Shown here piece after piece: positions 26,845-36,381 of a stretch of DNA of 64,000 bases; position 1 is the stretch's first letter, and every line of letters starts with the position of its first letter. Source of the stretch: Modicisalibacter sp049808615 (GTDB lineage: Bacteria; Pseudomonadota; Gammaproteobacteria; Pseudomonadales; Halomonadaceae). The notes under the pieces were generated by a model, which ran no database searches, was not told the origin of the DNA, and saw only the letters and a program-made list of their open reading frames with translations. A program made the position numbers and the translations under genes. Location of the stretch: contig NZ_JBNCAN010000011.1 in NCBI RefSeq assembly GCF_049808615.1, positions 62,001-126,000 of the forward strand. Direction: 5' to 3'.

Positions 26845-27933
26845 GAAGGAGGGTTCAGCGGCCAGATTCGGTCCCGGCGTCAGCCGCTCCGGCCAGCGCA
26901 GCAGCATGATGGCAAGCACGTTGCGATGCTCCCCGGCAGAAAGCCCGGTGCCGCCGTCCTCCGCCGGGATCATCCGCGCCCGCGGATCGTATTTTCGCCT
27001 CAACGCCTGTTTGATGCGCACGAGCGCGGGATCTGTCCGACGCTCCAGGAGCTGGAAACCAAGACCAACCTCGGTATAGATATCGGCCTTGGTCTCATCC
27101 AGGATCCGCTCGATATTGGCGGCGAAATAGTCCAGCACCCAGCCATACTCCGCCTCGCTGACCGAGTGCTGATAATAGTCGCTGGCGGCGATCACGAAGT
27201 GGGTCAGCCCATAGATCTTGTTGCGAAAAGAGGCTTGAGAAAGCTGCGGGTCACGCTCCGGCGGATAATGGCGACGGAAGGCATCCAGCACCTCGCCGCG
27301 CAGATCGGCAATGCCCAACTGGTGCAGCGAATAGACCATGTTGGCGACCTGAGCGGCATAGTTCTCGATGACTGCGGAATCGCTAAGAAAGGCCTTGAAG
27401 TCCACCGTCTTCAGATATGTTAGCGCCTGCTGGTGGCCTGCGAACGCAGGCGTATCGAGTAGCCCATAGTCGTTAGCCATGTCGAGCTTGAATAGCAGAT
27501 TCTTGGCGAAGGCGATATCCCCCCACTCCCCCAGCATCGACTTACGCCGACGCTGCTTCTCTGAACGCGCAGGATAACCATCGACGATGGCCTGGCTGCG
27601 CCGGGAAGGATAATCGGAACGTGCGAGCCCCGCGATATCGCGTTGTGTCGTCAGCGCCAGGCGAGCCGCATAGGCCTCGTTGATAGGCACATAACGCTGC
27701 TGGGCGGTGATGCGATAGAGCCGTTGGGTATAGTGGCGCTGCTTGGACAGGCTGAGCGTGAAAAGCTCTGACTCGTAGCGGGTCTGGATGGCCTCGGCGA
27801 TTGCCTGATCGTTGAGTTCGGCATCGCTCGAACCAGTCGAGGCGCAAGCCGTGAGCAACACCACCACCATGAGCGCGGCTGCGCTGTGCAACGCGCGAAT
27901 GTAGCCAAGCTGAAGACGGCCAGTCTGTCGCAT
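26707..27933 (-). CDS. DUF3541 lipoprotein with a run-on C-terminus
   Basis: A 408-residue protein with a lipoprotein signal (ALMVVVLLTAC, Cys near residue 30) and the DUF3541 body: DYYQHSVSEAEYGWVLDYFAANIERI, LVRIKQALRRKYDPRARMIPAEDGGTGLSAGEHRN and VLAIMLLRWPERL. Its last 45 codons or so read through the convergent isochorismatase gene, in antisense. That suggests a deletion removed the original stop, leaving a longer and unrelated tail. The start is uncertain: ATG at 27933, or GTG at 27942. Confidence 0.75.
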   Translation of the reverse strand: MRQTGRLQLGYIRALHSAAALMVVVLLTACASTGSSDAELNDQAIAEAIQTRYESELFTLSLSKQRHYTQRLYRITAQQRYVPINEAYAARLALTTQRDIAGLARSDYPSRRSQAIVDGYPARSEKQRRRKSMLGEWGDIAFAKNLLFKLDMANDYGLLDTPAFAGHQQALTYLKTVDFKAFLSDSAVIENYAAQVANMVYSLHQLGIADLRGEVLDAFRRHYPPERDPQLSQASFRNKIYGLTHFVIAASDYYQHSVSEAEYGWVLDYFAANIERILDETKADIYTEVGLGFQLLERRTDPALVRIKQALRRKYDPRARMIPAEDGGTGLSAGEHRNVLAIMLLRWPERLTPGPNLAAEPSFLFHQLQNFAKLGMLAVVQPFEHHHLAGDGPRTGTPRAFDGGGLVE

Positions 27934-27981
27934 CGATGCCACCGCAGCCTGTTCGTGGTAACCCTCATCCTCGACCAGGCG

Positions 27982-28863
27982 TCAGCGTTTTTCCAGAATT
28001 GCAATCAACGCAGGCACCAGGGTTTCGCCATGCCCCGCCTCGTTGACCTCCCGATAGAGGGTCTCGATGGCCCCCGCCACCTCCCGCGACGCCCCCAGGT
28101 CCTCGGCCATGGCATTGTAATAGCCGACATCCTTCAAGGTATTGGCCAGGCTGAAGCGAAAGCCCGACGGGTCCTCGCTGGTAATGAACGGTCGCAGGCG
28201 CTCGAGGATCACCCCTCCGCCGCCACCGTTACCCAATACCTCGAGGAAGGCATCATCGGCGATACCCGCGCGACGCGCGGTGGCGGTCGCTTCAGCCAGC
28301 ACGGCGGTGAAGCCCAGGGAGACGTAGTTATGCAGCAGTTTCAGCTTGTGGCCTGCCCCCACGGGTCCGCCATGCACGATGTGCTCGGCAAAGCTTTCCA
28401 GCAACGGTCGAACCTCAGCAAATAGCTCATCCGATGCGCCGACGAGAAGGTTGAGTCGCCCCTCCTCGGCTTCCTTGGGGGTGCGGGTCATGGCCGCATC
28501 GAGAAAACGTCCGCCGCGCTCGGCGACCCGCTCGGCGATGGCGACCGTCGAACTGGGAATCGCCGTGGAGCAATCGATCACGATAGCGCCCTGCTTGAGC
28601 CCCTCCAGCACGCCATCCGGCTCGAAGAGCACCGCCTCGACCTGAGGCGTGCCGGTCACACACAGGATCACCACTTCCGAGGCTTCGGCAACCTCCCGGG
28701 CGCTTTGCTTCGAAACCGCGCTCTCACCAATAAGGTCATCAACGGGCTGATTGCCCGGATGATCGAGGAAGCTCAGCATATGGCCATGGCGTAACAGATT
28801 GCGACCGATACCGTGGCCCATCAGACCCACGCCGATCAGGCCGACGTTGCAAGAACCGTTCAT
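27982..28863 (-). CDS. Beta-hydroxyacid dehydrogenase (3-hydroxyisobutyrate dehydrogenase family)
   Basis: A 293-residue NAD(P)-dependent enzyme with the N-terminal dinucleotide motif VGLIGVGLMGHGIGRNLLRHG, the substrate-binding DCSTAIPSSTVAIAE stretch, GGPVGAGHKLKLLHN (catalytic Lys near residue 171) and LNLLVGA. It oxidises a beta-hydroxyacid to the oxo acid. It is the last gene of the tetronate cluster, 26 bp after the aldehyde dehydrogenase, and could act on an acid sugar intermediate. A second member of the family, ltnD, opens the same cluster. Confidence 0.88.
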   Translation of the reverse strand: MNGSCNVGLIGVGLMGHGIGRNLLRHGHMLSFLDHPGNQPVDDLIGESAVSKQSAREVAEASEVVILCVTGTPQVEAVLFEPDGVLEGLKQGAIVIDCSTAIPSSTVAIAERVAERGGRFLDAAMTRTPKEAEEGRLNLLVGASDELFAEVRPLLESFAEHIVHGGPVGAGHKLKLLHNYVSLGFTAVLAEATATARRAGIADDAFLEVLGNGGGGGVILERLRPFITSEDPSGFRFSLANTLKDVGYYNAMAEDLGASREVAGAIETLYREVNEAGHGETLVPALIAILEKR

Positions 28864-28888
28864 TGCTAGAACTCCCTATAATGAATGC

Positions 28889-30361
28889 TTAGCCATGACG
28901 GATGGCTATGGTCTTGATCCGGGTATAACTCTTCAAGCCTTCGAAACCTTTCTCGCGACCATATCCCGAGCGGCCGACACCCCCGAAGGGCAATTCGATA
29001 CCCCCGGCCGCACCGTAGTTATTGACGAACACCTGGCCACTACGAATGTGTTTGGCCAGGCGCAACTGGCGCCCTCCATCCCGGGTCCAGATGCCGGCAC
29101 ACAAGCCAAAGTCGGTGGCGTTGGCCAAGTGTACGGCCTCTTCTTCGTTCTCGAAGCGCTGCACTGCCAGCACTGGACCAAACAACTCCTCGTTGAGCAC
29201 CGCATGACCATCGGGAATATCGATCAGCACCTGCGGTACCACGAAGTACCCTCCGGGCGGTGCATCGTCGGCAAGGCGGCCTTTGGCCAATACTCGGATG
29301 CCATCATCGCGCGCCGCCGCAAGCAGCGACTCGAGCCGGTCGCGCTGGCGGGCATTGATCAATGGACCGCAGTCCGGATCGTTCTCGCCGACATCACAAC
29401 GCAACTCGGAGAATAGAGCCGTGAGTCGCGACAGCACCGCATCGAAACAGGACGCCTCGATCAACAACCGGCTACCCGCCGAGCAGGTCTGACCGGCGTT
29501 TTGAATGATGCCGCGCACCGCCGCCGCCAAGGCGGCATCCATGTCCGCATCCGCGAACAGTACTTGAGGCGACTTGCCACCCAGTTCCAGGGTCACCGGC
29601 ACATGATGTGTCGCAGCGGATTGGGCAACCAGCGTGCCGGTCGCCGGCGAGCCGGTGAAGGACAGATGATCGATCGGCGCATGCGCCGCCAATGCTTCAC
29701 CGGCCTCGCTGCCCAGCCCCGGGATCACGTTCAGCACCCCCGGGGGCAGCCCATTTTCCTGGGCCAGTTGGGCCAGACGCAGCACACTCAGGCAGGCATC
29801 CTCGGCGGGCTTGAGCACGATCGTGTTGCCCGCCGCCAGAGCCGCCGCCACACAGCGACCGAATATCTGCGAAGGATAGTTCCAGGGAATGATCTGTGCG
29901 CAGACCCCGAACGGCTCGCGTAGCGTCATCACCGCATAGTCGGTCTCGAAGGGAATCGTCTCGCCATGCAGCTTGTCCGCGGCGCCGGCGTAGAAACGGA
30001 AATAGCGCGCGCAGGCCGCGATATCGCCCCTGGCCTGGCTGATCGGTTTGCCGGTGTCGGCGCACTCCAGAGCGGCAAGAGTCTCGGCATCTTCATCTAT
30101 CTTGGCGGCAAAGGAGAACAGCCACTCGCCACGAAGTCGGGCCGACCAGTCATGCCACTTTACTGAACGGCTTCCCAACTGCCCCTCGAAAGCCTGGCGA
30201 GCCGCCGTGACCGCCTCCTCGACCTGCGCCGCCTGACAGCGGGCGATCTCGGTCAGCGTCTTGCCCGTGGCGGGCGCCTCGACACTCAGCGTGTGGGATG
30301 TTTGCACCCACTCTCCACCGATCAACGCGGCGCAGGGCGGCATGTCAGGATGGTGGCTCAT
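28889..30361 (-). CDS. NAD-dependent aldehyde dehydrogenase
   Basis: A 490-residue aldehyde dehydrogenase with PWNYPSQIFG (about 145), FTGSPATG, the catalytic Glu in LELGGKSPQVLFAD (about 252) and the catalytic Cys in NAGQTCSAGSRLL (about 288). The start at 30361 follows GGGAGAG with good spacing. It sits between the TRAP transporter and the beta-hydroxyacid dehydrogenase on the same strand. It is plausible that it oxidises a sugar aldehyde such as erythrose or threose to the acid used by the cluster, or a later aldehyde intermediate; the substrate is not proven. Confidence 0.9.
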   Translation of the reverse strand: MSHHPDMPPCAALIGGEWVQTSHTLSVEAPATGKTLTEIARCQAAQVEEAVTAARQAFEGQLGSRSVKWHDWSARLRGEWLFSFAAKIDEDAETLAALECADTGKPISQARGDIAACARYFRFYAGAADKLHGETIPFETDYAVMTLREPFGVCAQIIPWNYPSQIFGRCVAAALAAGNTIVLKPAEDACLSVLRLAQLAQENGLPPGVLNVIPGLGSEAGEALAAHAPIDHLSFTGSPATGTLVAQSAATHHVPVTLELGGKSPQVLFADADMDAALAAAVRGIIQNAGQTCSAGSRLLIEASCFDAVLSRLTALFSELRCDVGENDPDCGPLINARQRDRLESLLAAARDDGIRVLAKGRLADDAPPGGYFVVPQVLIDIPDGHAVLNEELFGPVLAVQRFENEEEAVHLANATDFGLCAGIWTRDGGRQLRLAKHIRSGQVFVNNYGAAGGIELPFGGVGRSGYGREKGFEGLKSYTRIKTIAIRHG

Positions 30362-30389
30362 TGTCGTTCTCTCCCATTTCAATGCAGCG

Positions 30390-31664
30390 TCAATACAGCA
30401 GATCGACCAGCCCCAGGGATATCCAGGGCATGTAGGTGATCGCCATCAAACAGGCCAGCACCACCAGCACGAAGCGCAGCAGCCAGGGAATGAGCTGATC
30501 GATGGAGAGCTTGGCCACGGCGCAGGCGGCAAACAGATTGACCCCTAGCGGCGGCGTGAACATCCCCAAGGCCAGGTTGACCACGACGATCAATCCAAAA
30601 TGCACCGGATCGATGCCGTACTGCATCGCGATGGGGGTAAAGATCGGCGCCAGCACCAGAATTGCCGCCGAGGTCTCGACGAACATGCCGATGATCAGCA
30701 GCATGACGTTGACCGCCAGCAGGAAGGCGACCGGGCTCTCGAAGGCCTTGTTGACCCAGACGGCCACCTCGCCGGGGAGTCCTGAACGGCTGATCAAGAA
30801 ACTGAACAGGGCCGCGGCGGCGATGATCAGCATGACTGCTGCCGTGGAGATCACGCTGTGGCGCAGGATCGGCACCAGCTCCTTGAAACTCAGCTCGCGA
30901 TAGATCAGACCGCCGACGATCAGCGCATAGAACACCGCTACCGCCGAGGCCTCGGTGGGCGTGAATATCCCGCCATAGATGCCGCCGATGACCACTACCG
31001 GCATCAGCATGGCCGCCCAGGCACGCTTGAAGGCAGTGGGGAACTCCTGACGATCCTCACGGTCGCGCAGGCCATAGCCCCGGACCTTGCAGAACAGATA
31101 GAGGAACAGCAGCAGCGCGCCGCCAATCAACAGACCCGGCCCGATACCGGCGATGAACAGCTTTCCGATGGAGGTATCGGTGCTGACGCCATACAGGATC
31201 AACGGAATCGAGGGTGGAATGAGTACCCCCAATTCGGCGGACGAGGCCTGTATCGACGCCGCCAACGGCTTCGGGTAGTCGTGCTTGACCATCGCCGGAA
31301 TCAGGATCGAGCCGATGGCGAAGGTGGTCGCCACGCTGGAGCCGGAGACCGCGGCGAACAGCATGCAGGTCAGCACGCAGGTCATCGCCAGGCCGCCCTG
31401 CAAACCGCCAACCACGGACTTGGCCAGATCCACCAGACGCTGCGAGATACCTCCGGCGGCCATCAGGTTGCCCGCCAGGATGAAGAACGGAATCGCCATC
31501 AGCGGAAAATTGTCGATGCCCACGAACATCTGTTGCGGCACCAGCAACAACGGCAGGCGGGAGAAGAATTCGATGCCGATGATCGAGGCCAATACGATGG
31601 AAATCGCGATCGGCACGCCCAGGGCGAACAGGATCACCAGCGACAAGGCGATGGCGGCATTCAT
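30390..31664 (-). CDS. dctM: TRAP transporter large membrane subunit
   Basis: A 424-residue protein with about 12 membrane segments and the DctM pattern: FIPIGAM-type NFPLMAIPFFILAGNLMAAGGIS, SGSSVATTFAIGSILIPAM, and LINPVN-like NVMLLIIGMFVETSAAILVLAPIFTPIA. It overlaps the small-subunit gene by 4 bp. TRAP systems take up organic acids with sodium, which suits a halophile. Together with the P and Q subunits here it probably imports the tetronate acids. Confidence 0.93.
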   Translation of the reverse strand: MNAAIALSLVILFALGVPIAISIVLASIIGIEFFSRLPLLLVPQQMFVGIDNFPLMAIPFFILAGNLMAAGGISQRLVDLAKSVVGGLQGGLAMTCVLTCMLFAAVSGSSVATTFAIGSILIPAMVKHDYPKPLAASIQASSAELGVLIPPSIPLILYGVSTDTSIGKLFIAGIGPGLLIGGALLLFLYLFCKVRGYGLRDREDRQEFPTAFKRAWAAMLMPVVVIGGIYGGIFTPTEASAVAVFYALIVGGLIYRELSFKELVPILRHSVISTAAVMLIIAAAALFSFLISRSGLPGEVAVWVNKAFESPVAFLLAVNVMLLIIGMFVETSAAILVLAPIFTPIAMQYGIDPVHFGLIVVVNLALGMFTPPLGVNLFAACAVAKLSIDQLIPWLLRFVLVVLACLMAITYMPWISLGLVDLLY

Positions 31665-32248
31665 CGACGCGTCCCCTCTTTATGGGTAATGGACGAAGAC
31701 GCTACATCTTCCTCGTTCGTGCTGGATGACGACTCATCGGCTATGGCTTCATCGTGCGCCGGCCCTATCGCTTCGCGACCCGTGGCCTGGGCAAGCAAAC
31801 GCGCCAGTATCGCGATCAGCGCGAATCCGGCACCTACCGGCATCGCCGCATAGGCCCAGGCGATCGACACTTCCAGACCGGAGAGCATCTGGGAGCGCAC
31901 CCGCAACATCATGGCCGACCCAAAATAGATCAATACCAGCAACACGATGACGCAGCACAGCGCGATCAACACCTCGAGCCAGATCAAGCGTCGCGCCGGC
32001 AACAACTTGTAGATGACTTCGACGGACATCATGAAACCGCCGCGGAACCCCGCCGCAGCCCCCAGAAACACACACCAGATCATGGTCGAACGCGAGATCA
32101 CCTCGGACCAGGTCGAGGGAGAATCAAGCACGAAGCGTGTGATGACCTGATAGAACCCCAGGGTGACCGAGACGATCAGCATGACGATCGCCCCCAACAT
32201 CGCCAGCCGGGTCGTCTGATGCTCGACACGCAGAAACAGATTCACCAT
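31661..32248 (-). CDS. dctQ: TRAP transporter small membrane subunit
   Basis: A 195-residue protein with four hydrophobic segments (residues about 14-35, 48-68, 88-108 and 130-150) and the DctQ trait WSEVISRSTMIWCVFLGAAAGFRGG. The C-terminal extension is acidic and Ser-rich (SSSSTNEEDVASSS). An upstream GTG at 32260 is an alternative start. It overlaps dctM by 4 bp, the usual coupling in TRAP operons. Confidence 0.9.
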   Translation of the reverse strand: MVNLFLRVEHQTTRLAMLGAIVMLIVSVTLGFYQVITRFVLDSPSTWSEVISRSTMIWCVFLGAAAGFRGGFMMSVEVIYKLLPARRLIWLEVLIALCCVIVLLVLIYFGSAMMLRVRSQMLSGLEVSIAWAYAAMPVGAGFALIAILARLLAQATGREAIGPAHDEAIADESSSSTNEEDVASSSITHKEGTRR

Positions 32249-32309
32249 TGCCGCCACCACTTAGAAAACGCTCGACGCCATGGCGCCGCCGAGCGTAGGT
32301 TTACCTGTT

Positions 32310-33311
32310 TCAACAGTCGCTGGCGCGAATACGCTCCAGCATTTCATCTCCGTACTGATCGGTATAAATCTGATACGCGGGTTTGACCGCCTCCTGGAAC
32401 GGCGCCTTGTCGATGTCCGTTTCCACCGTCATGCCTTTTTCGCGCAGCATCTCCACGCCTTCTTTCTCGAGCCGGGAGACTTCTTCCCGAGTCGCCTTTG
32501 CCGAGGCTTCAGCCGCCTGCTTAAACCAGCCGCGCTCTTCTTCGCTCAGGCCATCCAGCAGAATCGGCGATCCCAGCACGATCGCCGGCGAATAGACATG
32601 CCCGGTCAGCGACAGATGGTCCTGAACCTCCCAGAACTTGGTCGCCACGATCACCGTAATCGGATTTTCCTGGCCATCCACGGTGCCTTGCTGCAAGGCG
32701 GTGAACACCTCGGGGAAGGCCATCGGCGTGGGGTGCACGCCCATCTGTTCGAAGGCCTCCATGTGCACCTTGTTCTCCATGGTGCGCACCTTGAGACCTT
32801 CGGCATCTCCGGGTGTCTTCACGGCCCGTTGGCTATTGGTCATATGGCGAAAACCGTTCTCCGTCCAAGCCAGCCCCACCAGATTGTGGTCACTCATCTT
32901 GGTGAGCAATTCCTGACCGATCTCGCCATCCAGCACGCAGCGTGCCTGGTCATAATCCTCGAACAGAAACGGTAGATCGAGCACGTAGGTTTCCGGCACG
33001 AAGTTGCCCAGCGGACCAGTAGAGGTAATCACTACATCCACGGTGCCGATCTGCAATCCTTCGATCATGGCCCGTTCACCACCCAAGGCGCCGGAGGGAT
33101 GCTCGGTCACCTTGAATTCGCCGTCGCTGAGTTTTTCGAGGGTTTCCTTGAAGGCATCGGCGCCCACTGAATAGTGGGAACTGTCCGACAGCGTATGCCC
33201 CAGCGTCACGTTCTGTGCCGCCTGGGCGTTCAGCGTGATCATGGTCAGGGCTGCAGTGGTAGCCCCCGCAACGGCCAGGGCGAGAGTACGGCGTACGAAT
33301 CTGTCTTTCAT
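32310..33311 (-). CDS. dctP: TRAP transporter substrate-binding protein
   Basis: A 333-residue exported protein. The signal peptide covers the first 28 residues or so (AVAGATTAALTMITLNAQA). The body matches the DctP family: NVTLGHTLSDSSHYSVGADAFKE, GGERAMIEGLQIGTVDVVITSTG and LKVRTMENKVHMEAFEQMGVHPTPMAFPEVFTALQQGTVDGQENP, where the conserved Arg binds the substrate carboxylate. The start at 33311 follows GAGG. It precedes dctQ after 61 bp. Confidence 0.93.
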   Translation of the reverse strand: MKDRFVRRTLALAVAGATTAALTMITLNAQAAQNVTLGHTLSDSSHYSVGADAFKETLEKLSDGEFKVTEHPSGALGGERAMIEGLQIGTVDVVITSTGPLGNFVPETYVLDLPFLFEDYDQARCVLDGEIGQELLTKMSDHNLVGLAWTENGFRHMTNSQRAVKTPGDAEGLKVRTMENKVHMEAFEQMGVHPTPMAFPEVFTALQQGTVDGQENPITVIVATKFWEVQDHLSLTGHVYSPAIVLGSPILLDGLSEEERGWFKQAAEASAKATREEVSRLEKEGVEMLREKGMTVETDIDKAPFQEAVKPAYQIYTDQYGDEMLERIRASDC

Positions 33312-33370
33312 TGTTATAACCTCGTTTTGCAGTGACACACTTGGATATCCTTCAACGCTGAGTCGAAGGA

Positions 33371-34333
33371 TCAGGGTCGTTCGTCGAGAAACGCCTCGAC
33401 GATTTCATTGAAATCCTTGTCTCCTGCGAATCCCAGTTGCCGAGCACGCAGATTTTCGAACCTGCCCGGCCAACTGCCCACGATGGCCTCGATACGCGGA
33501 TCGGGTTCATGACGGACAAGGGCCAGGGCCTCGTCACCAGCATGCTTACGTAGCACCTCGAGCATAGCGGCCACGCTTACCGTAATCCCAGGCAGCATCA
33601 GGCTGCGCGAGGCGCCGAAGGCGTCGCCGGGCACTTCAGCGCCATGCAGCAAGGCATCGGTCACCCGGCGCGGGGACATCACGAACAGATCGAGATCGGT
33701 AGGTACCGGACACACCGCCTCTTCGCCATTGAGGGGTTCGCGCAGAATGCTCGAGGCAAAACTCGAGGCGGCGGCATTGGGACGACCAGGACGAATGACG
33801 ATGGTCGGCAGACGCAGCACCCGACCGTCGATCAGCCCGCGCCGACTGTAATCGTTGATCAGCAGTTCGCTCATGGCCTTCTGGGTGCCGTAGGAGCTTT
33901 GTGGCGTCAGGGCGGTCATGTCATCGAGCACGTCGGGCAATGTGCCACCATAAACGGCTATCGAGCTGGCCATGATCAGACGCGTGGCCGTGAGCTCGCG
34001 GGCACGACAGCCTTCCAGCAAGGCACGCGTGGCATCGAAGTTGACCGTCATGCCCAGGTCGAGATCCACTTCTGCCGCCGAGCTGACCACCGCGGCAAGA
34101 TGAAAAATTACATCTGGACACCCGCTCAGGATGTCATCCAGCGCCCCTGGTGAGGTGATATCGACGGCGTGGGAAACACTCTCGAACGGCGTATTCGAGG
34201 GTGCCTCGGCCTCCACCTGATCGATCAGGGTCAAACGCGACAGCGGTTGCCCATTCAACTTGCCACGCTCGATGAGCTTGCGGGTCAATCGTTGACCGAG
34301 GAAGCCGGCGGCGCCGGTGATGAGGACGTGCAT
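33371..34333 (-). CDS. denD: D-erythronate dehydrogenase
   Basis: A 320-residue extended short-chain dehydrogenase with LITGAAGFLGQRLTRKLI at the start and the Tyr/Lys catalytic pair in SSYGTQKAMSELLINDYSRRG (near residue 148). VVSSAAEVDLDLGMTVNFDATRALLEGCR is typical of DenD, which oxidises D-erythronate to 2-oxo-tetronate. Its place beside otnC, otnK and ltnD supports the name over other UDP-sugar epimerase-like proteins. The gene lies between dctP and otnC. Confidence 0.85.
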   Translation of the reverse strand: MHVLITGAAGFLGQRLTRKLIERGKLNGQPLSRLTLIDQVEAEAPSNTPFESVSHAVDITSPGALDDILSGCPDVIFHLAAVVSSAAEVDLDLGMTVNFDATRALLEGCRARELTATRLIMASSIAVYGGTLPDVLDDMTALTPQSSYGTQKAMSELLINDYSRRGLIDGRVLRLPTIVIRPGRPNAAASSFASSILREPLNGEEAVCPVPTDLDLFVMSPRRVTDALLHGAEVPGDAFGASRSLMLPGITVSVAAMLEVLRKHAGDEALALVRHEPDPRIEAIVGSWPGRFENLRARQLGFAGDKDFNEIVEAFLDERP

Positions 34334-34357
34334 GGCGGATTCCTTGTTGTCCTTGTG

Positions 34358-35005
34358 TCAGTCGCGCGGAAAACGCGCTTCGAGTTCAGCAACCTGCTCA
34401 CCGGTCAGGCAGCGCGGGTTCTGGCCGCGCAGCAACAGAAACAATTTGGCGGTTTCCTCGAGTTCCTCGGTGGCATACACCGCGGCCTCCAGTGACTTGC
34501 CGGCCACCACCGGGCCATGATTGGCCAGCAGTACCGCACTGTGCTTGCCCGCCAGGCCCTTGACCGCATCGCCCAGGCTCGGATCACCAGGCACGTGATA
34601 AGGCACCAGCGGCAGCCTGCCGACACGCATCACGTAGTAGGCGGTCAGCGGCGGAATACAGTCATGAGGATCGATCTCGGGCAGGCAGGAAACCGCCACC
34701 GAATGCGTCGAATGCAGATGCACGATCGCCTCGGACTGGGGGCGCTCGCCGTACATCGCCATGTGCAGGAAGCTTTCCTTGGTCGGCTTGTCGCCGTCCA
34801 GTACCCGTCCTTCGCGATCCATGCAGGTGATACGCGCCGGATCGAGGCGCCCCAGGCAGGCACTGGTGGGGGTCATCAGCCAGCCGCCATCATCGAGACG
34901 CACGCTGATGTTGCCGCTGGAACCCATGGTCAGGCCGCGATCGAACAGCGACTTGCCGTAGACGACGATCTGCTCGCGCAGCTGATTGATGTCCCGAACG
35001 CTCAT
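34358..35005 (-). CDS. otnC: 3-oxo-tetronate 4-phosphate decarboxylase
   Basis: A 215-residue class II aldolase-type enzyme. The zinc-binding His residues are in HLHSTHSVAVS (near residue 92) and in ANHGPVVAGKSL (near 158), with the early GSSGNISVRL (near 28) that grips phosphate. OtnC decarboxylates 3-oxo-tetronate 4-phosphate to dihydroxyacetone phosphate, the last step of tetronate use. The start at 35005 has GAGGGGGA just upstream. Fuculose-phosphate aldolase would be the alternative, but the neighbours fit otnC. Confidence 0.88.
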   Translation of the reverse strand: MSVRDINQLREQIVVYGKSLFDRGLTMGSSGNISVRLDDGGWLMTPTSACLGRLDPARITCMDREGRVLDGDKPTKESFLHMAMYGERPQSEAIVHLHSTHSVAVSCLPEIDPHDCIPPLTAYYVMRVGRLPLVPYHVPGDPSLGDAVKGLAGKHSAVLLANHGPVVAGKSLEAAVYATEELEETAKLFLLLRGQNPRCLTGEQVAELEARFPRD

Positions 35006-35024
35006 GGCTGTTCCCCCTCTGCGC

Positions 35025-36377
35025 TCATGGCTGTTTCTCTCCTGGCAGTGCATCGAAGGCACGGGAGAAGAAGTCGACACCGCCGAAGTTGCCCGACTTG
35101 AGCGCCAGTGACAGCGGCGCCTCACGCCCGTCGACAGTCGTCTGAGTCCAGGGCACGCCGGGATCGATCTGCTCACCGATACGCAGCTCCGTCACTTCCA
35201 ACGCGGACACCACGGCCCCGGAGGTCTCGCCGCCGGCGACCACCAAGCGGCCCACGCCTTCCGTGACCAGTGTCTTGGCCAAGCCGGCCAGGGCACGCTC
35301 GACCAGTTCCCCGGCCCTCGCTGCGCCGAGCCGGTGCTGGGCGGCCTTGACCTTCTCCGGCGCTGCCGAGGCATAGATCAGCACCGGCGCCGAACTCTCT
35401 TCATCGAACAAACGCTCTCGCGCAAACGTCAATGCCTGCTCGATCTGCTCATCGCTCTCGGCAAGCGCCAAGGGGTCCAGGGCGAAACCTTCATGACGCG
35501 AGAGGAAATCCTCGACCTGGCCCAGAGTGGCTTGAGAACAGCTGCCGGAGAGCACCAGGGCGGCGCCGCTGGCAGGCGCCAGGCGCCCGGGATCAGCCAC
35601 CGGGTCCAGCCAGCCGAGGCGCCGATATTCCGCAGGCAGCGCCTGACCCAGTCCGGAGCCGCCGGTAACCAGAGGAAATTCAGCTACGGCGGCCGCTATC
35701 ACCTCGAGATCGGACTCATCGAGGGTGTCGCAGATCACATGGCGCACGCCTTGTTCACCCAGGGACTTGAGCCGCGCCCGCGCCGCATCGGCGCCTTCGG
35801 CCAGGATCGGGCGCGCCAGCAAACCGACCGAATGCGGGGTCTGGCGCGACAGTACCCTCACCAGGTCGGCATCCGTCATCGGGTTCAGCGGATGGTGCTG
35901 CATGCCGCTGTCGTTGAGCAGTCGATCGCCCACGAACAGATGCCCTTGGTAGACAGTGCGACCGTTGATCGGAAAGGCCGGCACCATCACGGTATGTTGA
36001 CTGCCCAAACGCTCTTGTTGTGTCGCCCGAAGACGCTCTGCTTGAGTCGCCCGGAGACGCTCCAGCAAGGCATCCGCCACCGGGCCGATATTGCCCTCGT
36101 CGGTGGAATCGAAGGTGGAGCAGTATTTGAAGAAGAGTTGCCGGGCGCCCTGCTCGCGCAGCCAGTCCAGCGCCGCCAGGGAGTCATTGACCGCCTCCTG
36201 GACCGGGCAAGTGCGGGACTTGAGCGCTACCACCACGGCGTCCACGTCATCCAGCGCCAGCGCCGTCTGGGGCACGCCGATGACCTGCAGGGTACGCATG
36301 CCGGCGCGTACCAGGTTGTTGGCCAGATCGGTGGCACCGGTGAAGTCGTCGGCGATGGCGCCGAGCACGATGCTCAT
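35025..36377 (-). CDS. otnK: 3-oxo-tetronate kinase (DUF1537 family)
   Basis: A 450-residue kinase of the DUF1537 family. The N-terminal domain starts LGAIADDFTGATDLANNLVRAGM and the C-terminal domain carries VAGGETSGAVVSALEV, which binds nucleotide. It phosphorylates 3-oxo-tetronate at the 4-position. The short repeat RLRATQAERLRATQQERL (near residues 103-120) is a recent-looking insertion in the N-terminal domain, from two or three near copies of a 24-base unit. The start at 36377 follows GAGG; ltnD ends 4 bp before. Confidence 0.9.
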   Translation of the reverse strand: MSIVLGAIADDFTGATDLANNLVRAGMRTLQVIGVPQTALALDDVDAVVVALKSRTCPVQEAVNDSLAALDWLREQGARQLFFKYCSTFDSTDEGNIGPVADALLERLRATQAERLRATQQERLGSQHTVMVPAFPINGRTVYQGHLFVGDRLLNDSGMQHHPLNPMTDADLVRVLSRQTPHSVGLLARPILAEGADAARARLKSLGEQGVRHVICDTLDESDLEVIAAAVAEFPLVTGGSGLGQALPAEYRRLGWLDPVADPGRLAPASGAALVLSGSCSQATLGQVEDFLSRHEGFALDPLALAESDEQIEQALTFARERLFDEESSAPVLIYASAAPEKVKAAQHRLGAARAGELVERALAGLAKTLVTEGVGRLVVAGGETSGAVVSALEVTELRIGEQIDPGVPWTQTTVDGREAPLSLALKSGNFGGVDFFSRAFDALPGEKQP

Positions 36378-36381
36378 GATC

